Source: Isoetes taiwanensis
Taxonomy: Eukaryota; Streptophyta; Lycopodiopsida; Isoetales; Isoetaceae
Assembly: GCA_021234155.1 (NCBI GenBank)
Contig: JAJEKV010000017.1
Location: 20,703,559 to 20,767,558, forward strand
Length of the DNA: 64,000 nucleotides
Direction of reading: 5' to 3'
In this document: positions 47,866-59,569 of the stretch, one piece after another
How the letters are laid out: every line of letters begins with the position of its first letter
How positions within the stretch are numbered: position 1 is the first letter of the stretch
Notes under the pieces: generated by a model
Databases searched by the model: none
Seen by the model: only the letters and a program-made list of their open reading frames with translations
Told to the model about the DNA's origin: nothing
Translations under genes and position numbers: made by a program

Positions 47866-48129
47866 AGGGGATGAGTCTTGATTGTAATTCTTATAATTGA
47901 TTCTGAGTTGTTTGATCAAATGCCATGTTAAATTGTTGCAGGTTTAAACACAAGTTCGCCATCATATTTAGGGATACATAAATTATAAAGCTGTTAATGC
48001 TAGTTTTCCTTTGCATGTTTAAGTCAAAATATATAGGAGAAAAGTGATATTGCCATCATTCTTTTCTATGAAGGGCCACAAATAATGATGAAATAATTAG
48101 GAATGGGGAAGCTTGTCAAGATACTAAAA

Positions 48130-48277
48130 AAACCAGTTCATTAAGTTACAGTTCATGATAGACAACGTCATGTTGTCCACACATTTTATGTTCCAGAGGA
48201 TCAATATATTCTTCAATGTGGTGAAGGTCAAGATGCGTAGATGCTCTTAAACTTGCGGACATGGTTGTTACTTGACT
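48130..48277 (+). pseudogene. FdC2-like (fragment): Ferredoxin-C2-like fragment, copy A
   Basis: The plus frame reads KPVH, a stop, then VTVHDRQRHVVHTF and YVPEDQYILQCGEGQDA before a second stop. This matches the first part of the 2Fe-2S ferredoxin domain of plant ferredoxin C2 proteins (pattern VTVHDR....H.F.VPEDQYIL). The following CTTGCGGACATGGTTGTTAC is a degraded copy of the cluster-binding CRHGCC segment. Flanking sequence from 47866 is shared with copy B, so this is a duplicated genomic unit and not an independent retrocopy. Confidence 0.7.
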
Positions 48278-48350
48278 GAGGGGATGAGTGGTGATTATAA
48301 TTCTTATATATGATTCTGAGTTGTTTTCACTGCATGTTTAAATCAAAATA

Positions 48351-49353
48351 GAATAGAATAGAATAGAATAGAAATTAACGCCCCTTGTGCCCTCAGGCCC
48401 CTGGACTTGTGTAGCATGGGCGAGCTCCCTGAAAGGACGCTACTAGCACATCACGCTGTTATGATGTAGCCTTTTCTGAAGGCTGACTTTTCTCTATTAC
48501 TACCAGCATCCCGCTTTACATCAGCTTCGTGGCCGTGCGGTGATGCGTCGTTATCAATCAGCTTTTAACTGAGCAATTTGTGTGGGGTTTATGAGCCGCC
48601 TCTTGTGCGGTTCATATTACAAACCCTCTTTCCCTGTGTACTTCTCGTAATGCGATCGTCATTTCCACGGATCGCGTCTGCCAAATCTCTCAATGATTCT
48701 GTCATTGTCATCAAAATATGTACTGGTTGCCCCCATCTTATATTTCTGTACATGTCTCTGATGTCCCCGTATATCGGGCAATCGTTAATCATGTGGTTCT
48801 CATCCTCTACACTCCCAGTGTCGCAGATTCTGCATATTCGGTCCTCCTTGTCTATTCCCCTCCACCTGTCCTTTTCGATTCTCAGATCATGGCTCCCCAT
48901 CCTGAATCTAGCCAGGATGTCTCTTCTAGCTTTTCCCAATATGTTATCTCGGTACATCTGGTGTCCCACCTACTGTTCTGGGTTGAAAACTGTCATGAGC
49001 CAGATTGTCTTGGGTCCTGTGTGTTTTTGTAGCCATGCTCTTGTAGCTCTTTACGCCCCTCCTCATTCCCTTTGCCCGCCGTTTTCTTGGGTCCTTAGAT
49101 TTAATCCCATCTCTCTGGTCCATTTTGCCACATCCTTAAACCATCCACTGCCTATGAGAATGTGTGACTTTGCTGACTCAATGATTGCAATACTAGACAA
49201 CTTCCCCTGAAGGTCTCCTGCATTGTCCTTAATTAAGTACCTTATGGTCCTCTCCCATGCTCTCACCTCCATTGGTTTCTGTCCGGTTTCGAGGATCATG
49301 ATTGTCAGTGGCATATTTGTCCGTACCTTAAATTCCTGTTTGTGCCATATGCA
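48351..49353 (-). mobile_element. 5'-truncated LINE inserted into the ferredoxin-like copy B unit
   Basis: On the minus strand the frames at 49063-49374 and 48589-48969 encode a LINE C-terminus: VRAWERTIRYL, RRDILARFRMGSH and the zinc-binding CRICDTGSVEDENHMINDC (C-x2-C...H-x4-C). The 3' end is a (TTCTA)n tail (48351-48372 as GAATA units). Comparison with copy A shows the uninterrupted host sequence GCATGTTTAAGTCAAAATATATAGGAGAAAAG, so the insertion limits are well defined. No reverse transcriptase core remains. Confidence 0.83.
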
Positions 49354-49436
49354 GGGAGAAAAGCAGTATTGCAATTATTCTTTTCTATAGAGAGCCACAA
49401 CTAATGCTGAAATTATTACGATTGAGGAATATTAAA

Positions 49437-49802
49437 AAACCAGTCCATTCAGTCACAGTTCATGATAGAAACATAGTGTTGTCCACACATTTCATGTTCC
49501 TAAGGATCAATATATTCGTCAATGTGGTAAGATCATGATGTGCAGTTACCCTTCACTTGCAGACATGGCTGTTGCACAGCCTGTGCCATAAGAGTAAAAT
49601 ATAGAAAGATTTATAAGCCAGAAGAACTTGGTATATCATCCCGAGGTTATGGACTTCTTTGTATTGGCTATCCACTATCTGATCTTGAAATTGAAACTCA
49701 AGATGAAGATGAGGTTTATTGGTTAAATTTGGTAGATACTTTGCTAGAGGCCCCATAGAAGGAGATGATTATGCACTTGAATTTGCCCTTGTTGATGAGT
49801 AA
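49437..49802 (+). pseudogene. FdC2-like: Ferredoxin-C2-like 3' coding region, copy B, with frameshifts
   Basis: The reading order is KPVHSVTVHDR, then in a shifted frame VVHTFHVPKDQYIRQCG. From 49540 another frame gives QLPFTCRHGCCTACAIRVK, GYGLLCIGYP, SDLEIETQDEDEVYWL. One base appears missing at about 49728, after which FGRYFARGPIEGDDYALEF and the end ALVDE with TAA at 49800-49802 follow. The cluster ligands C-x4-C-x2-C and the later C are all present. Ferredoxin C2 is a plastid 2Fe-2S electron carrier with the long C-terminal DEDEVYWLQFGRYFARGP tail seen here. The N-terminal transit peptide and earlier exons are not found. The frame changes are single-base, so an assembly error in a working gene remains possible. 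Confidence 0.8.
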
Positions 49803-51330
49803 AAAGTCTGTAGTTTATCATTTAAATTAAGTCTATGTCAAGAAGCAGTTTTCAGAATATTGAGAGTATAACAGTATTCTGAGAACCATGGTTTTATTTC
49901 TCTAATTAGACAACTATTAGTTGTCATAGACAATTTACACTGAAGTCTAACTCACGGATTCTATCTTGTGAAATCTCATCTTATATTGAGAGACCTAGCC
50001 AATCCCAATTTCTTATTTATTGTAGGAGATACATTTCTGGATCATAACAATGATGCTGAAAGCATGAAATTATATTCAACATTCTCATAAAGATAGCAAA
50101 AGCTATTCTCAGCATCTTAACACTCTGATCTTAGTGCAAAAGTCATGTTGAAAGAGGAGGGTAGTGGCAGGAGGATAAGTTGGAAGGTGATGGAAATTAG
50201 AAAGCAAGAATAAATTTGTATTATTTTTATGTCACAAACTCTTGCGAGTGTGTTATTGTTCTTGAGGCTCAATCATCATTTATAGGATGATGATAGGTGG
50301 ACTACTTGGTCCAAGTTTAAACATAAGGCGCATGACGGGGGAGGTTTATGAGTAATATTCTAAGAAACGTAAATGGTTGGTGCCATTGGTTCTATCTAGA
50401 AAGAGTTGATGGAGGGTCAAGGACATGACTCGCTCTCTTTGTGAACCCCATCGAAAGCAGAACATAGGTAAGGGAATTTGACATAACAAAATACCCAAAT
50501 GCTTTAAATACGTGATGTTTTCAATGAAGGGGATCTGTTACGTACATATTTATAGCCTAAAAGGGATGTGATGGGGTTACATATATTTTGGATGCCAATG
50601 TTGGGTAAAACATGTTAAGAATAAATTAGTACGGTGTGGGCTCATAGAGTAATCTTGATGCTATGTGTGTGCCATCCTTCACATATAACACCATTGGCCG
50701 GGATGATTGTCTTAGTGTAGTCAAAAAGCTTAAAGAGAGGATTTTTAGAAAGAATCAAGCTAAATTTGTGTGTTTGCTAATCTACGTTAGCAAATGCTTT
50801 GAGTTGAATAATGGTGTCTAAGACCAAATATTTGCAACATTAATTAGCTATTTAAGAAGGTCCAAACTTCTAAGGACTATTGTTATTGACTTAGACATAG
50901 TTGCAAGCATGCACTTACGAACTTTCTAATAATGCTATTTATCAACAATGTTGCCACCCCACTAATAGACAAACTCTTATTCAATATTCCAGAAGAAGTA
51001 CACACATACATGAAGAGACAAGGATAAAATCTCACCAGACAAAGATAATCCACTGAGTGCAGCCACCTGTCTATGCATAAGATAAGATACCCAGATATTC
51101 CTCAAAAATCAAGCGTTTTTTCGGGGGCAAAATTTGAGAACATAGGTATAGCCAATCGTCTTCGCCTCATGAAAAGGTCGACACTAATTGATAAGCCTTT
51201 GAAGATACACATGTCAACCACCTTCTTTTCCAAACAGACCACAACAACTAGCCTGAAGCTAAGTGGAAAGCCTGTTGCTGCAAGCTGTTACAAGTGGAAG
51301 GATAAATGGCGAGAAGCACCTGCTGGCTAG
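49803..51330. other. No recognisable gene
   Basis: AT-rich sequence. A plus frame at 51073-51330 (85 codons, basic, ending KWKDKWREAPAG) has no recognised domain. The first few hundred bases could be 3' UTR of the ferredoxin-like gene. Confidence 0.5.
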
Positions 51331-51339
51331 TCAAGGCCA

Positions 51340-54300
51340 CATGAAAGAGATAGTAACCATGACCAAACTAGTTGAACTTGGTCACATAGAAAAAGCGATT
51401 CTTTCGAGACTCTCAACTTGTAAACACGGTGGGTAGAGTTACGAAATGCGGGGATAAAACTTATGAACCGACACATTAACCCATGAGACATCTGTGAAGG
51501 AGTTGTCACCATAAGGTAGAAACTTTGGGATAAAGCAATTTATTCGGACCGGGACCACATCACGCTTCCACTAAGGAGGGGAATGCGGGCTGCCAACCGG
51601 ACAGAGGGGAACAATGTCAACATCAACCCGACTTTTGATATAACAAATGCACAAGGCGGTGTGCATTAACAATTTGGGGACGGTCAAAAGGCACATCAAG
51701 CTGATTGTGAAGGGCGTCGGCAAAAAGTCGACCAACTTTTGCCCGCGAGCTCTGTCCCATCGAATAGCATAAACTTAGTCTAAAAAGCATCCCAAGTCAA
51801 CAAGTGTCCAGCCTCATGCCAAGCACCAACTGTGAGAATACCGGCAAGCCTCCAGCGCCCGAGTAAATGGATGTACGTTAGCACACAAAGGCATGTGATT
51901 ATCCAGAGGAATCCACCAACACAGAGAACCTACTTGTGGACACACACCTGGATTAATCTTAAATAGCACACGAACTGTCTCCCAAGAATCAAGCAGTCCC
52001 TTCAAGAAGGGGGAAGCTTTCGGATATGGATGAAGCTGATAAAAGAGACACCAAGGAAGAACTGCCCTAAGTGCCAGTTCCCCAAAACGAATACACTGCC
52101 CAAGTGCTTGCGCAACCAATCTCATTCCAGGTGAATGTACCATGCCCGTCAAGTAGCGACAAATGAACTTAGATATCATAATTTTACTCTGTAAATGAAA
52201 GTCAATCATACCAAGACATCCAGCTAATCTTAGTTTGATACATGTGGACCAAGCAACCTTCACAACTACACTTGTCTCAGTACCTGCCCAAATGAAGTTA
52301 CGAACAATTGCGACAACCTCTTGAAACTTCGTTTGTGAGGCAAGCACAGTAGATGCCATATACACATGAGTATTGCTGAGAACTTTCTTAGCGACTACTA
52401 TCCTCCTTGCCAGAGAAAGCTTAGCTGTATTCTACCAAAAAAGACGCTCATGCAGGCCTTATAACATCCCATGCATCTGAAGTAGAGATATGTATACCGA
52501 CAAGAATTCCCAAGAGTTTAGTGGCCTTCCCTTGAGGAAGCACTTTCCACGGATACTCATAAACACAGGGAGGAACATCCACATCCAAGGTCCATAAAGC
52601 AGAGCACTTTAGCCACCCAACAAAAATGCCTGATGCCAGGGAGAAAGAGTCCAGCAAAAGCTTAGCATTCTTAAGATTATCATCCTTAGCTACTAGAAAG
52701 AGAAATGTATCATTGGCATACTGATTACACACTTCTTGAGAACCATCCTCCATAGTCAATCTCTGAACTACGCCATCTTAAGTAGCCGAAGAGGATAGTT
52801 GGAACAATACCTCTGCCACAATAGTGAATAATAACGGGGCAAGGGGACATCCTTGTCGAACTCTCTACCAACAGGAAACACAGCCGATGGTTCTCCCTGA
52901 AAAAGCACAGTAGACGGAGCAGAAAGATAGAGGTTCATAAGATCTCTGGTAAACAACTCTCCAAATCCCAATGCCAGAAGGCATTTTTTGTAGAAATTCA
53001 ATCTATCTTGTCATAGGCTTTAGCAAAATCAATTTGAGATATCGATCGATCTTTGACCCTTTAAGCGCCCAATACATCCCCTCATAAGTCGCGTCCACAT
53101 TATCACGAATACAACGCTTAGGTAAAAATCCTTATTGTGTGAAGGAGATAGATTCTGCCAAGATACCCCTCACTTTCTCTGCCAAGGCCTTAGCAAAGAT
53201 CTTGTACACCGTAAATAGCAAAGTTATAGAGCTAATCAAGAGATGGTTTTAGGCTCTTTGCACTTAGGAATAAAGGAAATGCAACCGGTGTTGATGATCT
53301 TATCAAGCTCACGGCTGGCGAAACTTCGGAGAAAGCATTGAAGACATCATCATCAAGCCAATTCCAATAAGCTTGGAAAAACTCTGCAGGGAAAACCTTC
53401 AAGCCTAGGCAGTTATTCTTCTTTAAAGAGTCTACAACAGAATGCAAGTCATCGACAGTAATACTTGATTCCAACTGAATACGATGCTGTGGAGAAATAA
53501 TAGGATAGATCTTATATAAAACTGCCTCCTGCATGTCCTCTTGGAAGGGCAAAAGGCGGTCGACAAAAAGCGAGAAGAATGATAAAAAAAGCTGCTTCAA
53601 GCATGCGACATCGAAATTTTGAGCCATCGGGTAGAAGTGGCGAAGATATGGAGCTTGACACATGTCTTCTCCTTGCCATTCTAAAGAACAAGTGAAACCG
53701 CATTATCTCCCAATTTAAACCAATCCAAATTGGCCCTTGCGAGCTTGAGTTGCGTGTATAGACTAACGTTTCTTATTTATGCCAATAACTCTCTCTCGAA
53801 TACGATGAAGGGGCTTGTGAGCGACACATTTGAAGCTCCATATACAAAGCTAGTATCAGGCCTCTAGTTGCACGAGCCTTCCCTCGTCCCCTTTGCTTAG
53901 CAAAGGATTTAGCTGGCGCCAAAGCGTCAACAACCCGGATATACCTCGAAGGCGAGAAAATATAGAGGACCGGGCATGCCTCGAGCCATCGATGGCTTCG
54001 AGGGTCGACAAATATCAGTGTTAAGCTTGAAATAGGTTCTTGTAGCTCGTCTATGCGGTTTTATGGCGAAAGCCATTGCGGTCGTGTCGGATATGGAACT
54101 ATCCAACATATTTGTCCTTTGCAAGTTATCCAGCAAGCCAGCAGCTATTACATTATAATACCCACGATCGTGCCGAGCGTAAGCTCTGCCTGGTCCAGTC
54201 CAGCCATTACACCACGTAAAAGACTGGTCTCCGTCAACCTCTACCATTCTGCAGCCCAGCACAAGATGCCTCCACTGCTTACGTTCAAACCCCTGAACAA

Positions 54301-55416
54301 TTTGTGTACCTCTACCACACCTATTCGCTTCAAACTCAACCATATTAAAATCACCAACTAGTAGCCATGCTACATTATGACCGAGCCGCATAATCTTAGT
54401 CCGTAAAGTGGCCCACAGAGAGCCTCCTTGACGTGGCTGATTAGGTGCATACACATTCACAATCCCCCACTCTTGCCTCTTATCCATCCATTTGACTATT
54501 ATCCACTGTCCAAATCTGTGTACTTGAGTAAAGGAAACATTAAGTGAAGGTTTCCAAGCAATGAGGACTCCAACCTTAGCTGAGTTAGAAGCAGCAACCA
54601 AGACATTGTAATTAGGACCCACAATTGCAGCCAGCTTCTGCACCCCACCTTTACAGCACCTGTGCTCTTGAAGACATCAAATCCATCAGAAACTTAGACA
54701 GATAATTAGATCCTTGCTCCTTTTACATGGGGAAGAAGCTACTCCCCTCACGTTCCAAGATAGTATGTTCATCAAGATGTATGATGATGTTCGACATCTA
54801 TCTCAGCAGCATCATCAAGTGGGAGATCTGTTTATTGTATTTTGGAAATTGGTAAGGGGGAGCCTCCTCTCTGTTCCACCCTTCCATTGTGTAAAATATC
54901 TGGCGAAGGAGAGCCTTCGTTTTGCTCATCCCTCCCAATTGAAGAGCACATTAGAATAGCTCCCTCCGTATGCTGACCCGCAGGTGGTAAGGAAGAGCCT
55001 TCGCTCTGCTCAACCCTTCCATGTGTGCCTTCAGAAGAGCGCGGTGTGACATGGGCATGTTTATTTTGTTCTGCCTTCTTTAAACTAACTTGCTGCCACC
55101 CCTCATTTAGCGTTTCCCGCCTTTCTTTTGTCTCTTGAATGACTTGCAATTTACGATGTGCCTCATCATCAAATGGCTGATGTTGGGCAGGAAGTGAAGG
55201 GATTGATTGAATAGGCATGGAGGACACTACAGGAAGACATGAAGGCACATGAGCAACAGTAGGATGTGTGGTCGCAGTAGAGGTAAAAGTGGCAGGTGCA
55301 GCAGTAGAAGAAAGAACAGGCTTTAAGGGAGAAGCAAGGCGGTAAGCAGTAAAAGTATCAATATCAAGGAACATCTTACCTAACTCGGGACCATTGAGCA
55401 ATAGACAACATTTCAT
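51340..55416 (-). mobile_element. L1-type LINE with ORF1, endonuclease and reverse transcriptase, inactive
   Basis: Minus strand from 55416: an ORF1-like frame of 194 codons rich in S, P, T and E with internal repeats (GRVEQSEGSSLP, GRDEQNEGSPSP, GRVEQRGGSPLP); an apurinic endonuclease-like domain at 54643-53927 with VNVYAPNQ, LLVGDFNM, DQSFTWCNG and ARHDRGY; RT N-terminal pieces (53663-53232, FPAEFFQAYWNW); MNFYKKCLLALGFG and a palm fragment (53001-52768); QYANDTFLFLVAKD (52759-52448), where the catalytic YADD is YAND; and a C-terminal region to 51814. Several frameshifts separate the parts. Both the mutated catalytic motif and the frameshifts indicate an immobile copy. Ends are approximate. 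Confidence 0.85.
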
Positions 55417-55659
55417 TCAAGCCCCATATATATAGTCAATAACATTTGTCCAACTGAATAGTTCATGTACATTTAGTGGCATTCTTATCCATTGGCATTC
55501 TTTCCGCGCTCTTTCAAATTTTATAACTCACCTTTGGGGAGGACATCAGTTTGAGCTTGTTATACTTTGATAAGTCTTAATTTCCAAAGTCTACCCTCTT
55601 GCTAGTTTATCTTAAATTTGAGGTTTTTTTTATGTCAACTCATTCAATTGTTTTAGGAA

Positions 55660-56290
55660 TGTGACGCTCCCCGAACCTATACGATGCTCCCATCGTATAA
55701 AATACGGGAAATTCCCTTCCCATGGCGACTACATCACCATGGAAAGGCCCTCCGTTTAACTCGGACCACTTGTGATGGCCAAGTGACCGGGTGAAGGACA
55801 CGAAGGTGTCATTTGTCCCACGGCTTCTATGGGAATCCTATACAGCGAAGCGTACATACATGTTAGCACCTAGCAATCACACGAGAAATAATATACCATC
55901 ACGAAGGGTGGTCCATCCATCATCATACAAGTAACAATACAATGACAATATAACATAAGAAATGCGTTATAAATAAGGGCTCTACCCTGGGCTCAGACTC
56001 TATGGGGTCGACTAATGGCCAAGGCCTCCGGATAACAACAGACGGAGATATAACATGGCATTGGGTGGCATTAGAACAATGGCTAAGTTAGTCCATTCCA
56101 TCCGCCCCTCCTGTGCACACTTTGCAGTAGGCTGAAACATGCTATGGCATGACAGTAGCCTTCAGGAGACGCAATCTCATGGAAAAATGAGACTACTCCG
56201 GGTTACATCTCCCCAGTCCGATGAGGCAGGTTAGAGAGGCATCCCCTCCCCGAGCATAATAGATCCCTGGACATGCTAGATGATACGTAC
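55660..56290 (-). repeat. 3' LTR (partial) of the second LTR element
   Basis: It aligns with 59570-60050, through GAACCTATACGATGCTCCCA, CCACTTGTGATGGCCAAGTG and GCATAATAGATCCC. A block of about 180 bp (55975-56150) is missing from the right LTR. Homology to the later part of the right LTR is not found. Confidence 0.72.
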
Positions 56291-58744
56291 CACATCCGCA
56301 TCTCTCGCATCTATACCTTCGGAATTATGGCATAATCCCATGAGGAGAGCATGGTCTGTGTATCAGACTGAAGTACTATAAGGTGCCAAAGGAATGGTTG
56401 AAGTACCTGGGGACGCTATCAAAATGTAGGCAACATGTACAACTCCAACATAGAGTTGGCCACTGTCCATTTGGGAAGTCGGTGGCTTGGCCACATCATA
56501 AAGGTATATAGGCAATGGGTTTTGTTTCAAGGAAAAACCAAGTTTACACTTTTAGCTAAGTTAGAGCAGAGCTCTAGTATTGTGGTATGTTTACTATGTA
56601 CTTACTATGTTTGCATACGATAAACATCTTGGAGAGGTAATCTATGCAGTGACACGGGGAGAGAAAGATGAGTGTACCCCAAACTTACCAATGAAGGGCA
56701 CGGAATATGTCTAGAATGTGCAAATATGATGAATGCATTTGCATACTAAGATAGGATGTGTAGTTGGCACTTGAAATAAATGTCCAGCGGGCAATAGAAT
56801 AAAGCTTCGAGATGATGGGGTTGAATAGTGCAATAATGCAGTTTCAGGATGGGTAACGAATAGCACTTACCTGCTAGAAGCTCGAATGTGTCTTTCATAG
56901 ACACCGAAGACTAGATCTCCCACATGATCCATACCTGGATCAGGCAGAGGTGAACCCCATGGGTTAGATGGAGGTGTAAGTTAGAATATATAGGGCTTGA
57001 AAATCGATACAAGCTAGGGTAGCAGGAAAATAATCGCCCCGCTTATATCAAGCGTAGGTATTTTAGGAAGGTTTAGAAAAATGCAAGTGAGGGGCATACG
57101 ATGAGTCTAGGTAAGTTACGATTCTTACAAAGACTCATTCGCTAATGTAGGGCATCACAATGGCTTAGATGAGGATGCCAAGTCAGATGCAAAGCCATAA
57201 CAACGGCATAACGTCATGACAGAGAAACCTAACCCCCAATGATATGCAGGTTAACAACATAGGGGGGATTTGGAAGCAAGCTTGAACATAATTTGTTATA
57301 TCCTATGGCATATAGTAGCGGCTTAGGAGCCACAAGACGGTTAAAGAATACCTAAAGGTGTAACTGGATTGGTGACCCTTTCGAATAAATGTCATAACGG
57401 AAGGGTGAATTATAGGACCGAGATAAGGAAAATCGGCCATGGACATAGAAAACATATTAAAGAAGGAAAGGAATGAAGAACCCTTGTTCATGATGCTTAG
57501 CGACCTGGATGGGAAGGTTATTACCTCCACAACCTTTGGATGAGTGTCATGACTTGAAGGGTGGTCTTTCCTAACATGCAAAGATAGATTTCCAGCTTGA
57601 AAGGCAGCAAGAGCTGAAAAGCTCCTTAAAGGTTTGGTGCATGGCTTAGGGAAGAACTTTCATTTCCTAGGACAATGTGGTGGATTGAATTCACCAAGAA
57701 CCTTAAGTGGTGAGACTTGCTTAAGTGGTACTGTCTTTGGGATATTCACATAAACCCTTGGAATATGTAAGTTTATTTATGGAACTTACTAACGCTTAGG
57801 CACTAAAGTAATAGTTCGAAATGCTTTGCCCCAACCATATCTAGATACCCTAGAAGGAAATGGCTAGTCAACAATGGTTGGATGCTATTAGACCGTTATG
57901 GTAGAACAAATCCAAAAGAGGATAGGCCATCGTCAATTTGACAGGTGTGTGGCAGAGATAATAATCACTGCCATATAGGCGGTGAAGTTTGGCACAAAAT
58001 AATACTAAAGCTTGTACTCTAAATAAATTAGAGTGAAGTATTGACATTGTTGTGGGGGTTTCAACCCAAGCAATCACTATATGTTCACAGTATGTATCAT
58101 GCTCTGGGGGAGTGGTCCATAAAAGGAATACGACCCCTGAGAAGAAATAGTGAAGGGTGGTAGGATTAAAGCTAGACCCATGGTCTAGAGGGGTGTTGCA
58201 TGGCAGTCCCTAGTCAGTTCGGCCAAGAGAGAGCTATTCTATGGGAAGTGAGACGAGTTAAGACTTGGACACTAAAGAAAAATAACATTACCTATGGTTG
58301 TCTCTATGAATTTTACTTAACCCCAGTATATAAAGTCAAGTAAGATATAAAATAAAGTACATGAATATAATATATATTAAGTCATGCCCGAGATGTGCTA
58401 GGGGGAAAATATTTAAAGCTCTAGGTTAGGAATGTCGATAACTTGACATTATTACCATTGCATAAAGAATATCAAAGGTGATAGTGTATTAGAATCCAAC
58501 TTAGAAGTTTCTATCTTATTCAGAGGAGTTCTTTTCCATCGCTCAGCATGAAAGTCCATCGATATGGTTGCAGGAATTATTCCGCAGCGACAGTAAGAAC
58601 CCTTAGGTTATTCCTACCTCTCCATGGTTGCACAAGTCCAGCGAATTTGTTGCCACCACAGCGTTGGTTTGGGGAAGGGTGATTACTAGACAGAAATCTT
58701 ACTATAGAAAACAGAGATATTGCATCCATTCAAAGGAAGCTTAT

Positions 58745-59085
58745 TATCACTTTGATAAAGAGTTTGGCTTGATGGTGAGAGGTCAAAGGTTCAAGTTCCC
58801 AAAATATACTTTTGTGCTCATCACTTTGGTAAAGGGTTTGGCTTGATGGTGGGAGGGCAAGAGTTCGAGTCCCCAAAATATGATTTTGTTAAAAGAGTTG
58901 TGGTCTTGAGAGAAACAAAGTAACAAAGAATTGTAGTCTTGAGAGAAAACAAAAATACTAAATGTGTATAAGAAATGTGTGAAACATACACATCACATTC
59001 AAGGAAGCTTGGCATGGTGGTAAGTATCTAAGGTTGGAATTGGAAGGCTATGAGTTCAAATCTGTACCAAAGGGGGCGAAAAACA
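58745..59085 (+). repeat. tRNA-like SINE heads, two or three adjacent copies
   Basis: TTTGGCTTGATGGTGAGAGG with AGGTTCAAGTTCCC, TTTGGCTTGATGGTGGGAGG with GAGTTCGAGTCCCC, and CTTGGCATGGTGGTAAGT with GAGTTCAAATCTG look like polymerase III A and B boxes (TGGCNNRGTGG and GGTTCGANTCC). The first two have unusually short A-B spacing; the third has tRNA-like spacing. Each is followed by an AT-rich segment. No functional tRNA fold is claimed. Confidence 0.45.
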
Positions 59086-59556
59086 TTTATATTGCAAAAA
59101 ATGACAGAATTTTTATACGAGAAATTCTTATACGTGAAAAAATATGGAGGCGTGATAGGGAATTTTCGTGTTTCATCTTGATACTTCTAAGACTCGATTT
59201 TGCCGATCACGCCCCCTTGGTTTTAGAGCCTATTCGATGTCGTTAATGCGTCCCACCTATGCTCCTTGATCAATTAACTGTCTCCGACGTATTGGTGTAA
59301 GAATTGCCTCTGTCCGAGTTACCTAGAAAAAGTTATGGCCCTTGGAAACAATAGACCTCGTTCTCCAAACTTAACATAACTCTACTCTAATAACTCACAC
59401 ATTAATCTCTAACTAGCTTATTTCTCCCATAACTAGGCCAACACTCATGCTTCCCATAGAGTTGGGATAGTTTATTCTAAATTAAAGTCCCCTACAACTA
59501 ACCAATCTAACGAGCTAGAATATGGCCAGTGCTATGATCTGGTCCACCAAAATCAT

Positions 59557-59568
59557 GCTCTGATACTA
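59557..59568 (-). other. Primer binding site of the second LTR element
   Basis: TAGTATCAGAGC on the minus strand, next to the right LTR, differs by one base from the common initiator-Met primer site TGGTATCAGAGC. Confidence 0.8.
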
Positions 59569-59569
59569 C

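Noticed and set aside
58745-59085. Functional tRNA genes
   Set aside because: A- and B-box-like words are present, but spacing is too short in two copies and no complete cloverleaf could be drawn, so only a SINE-like label is given.
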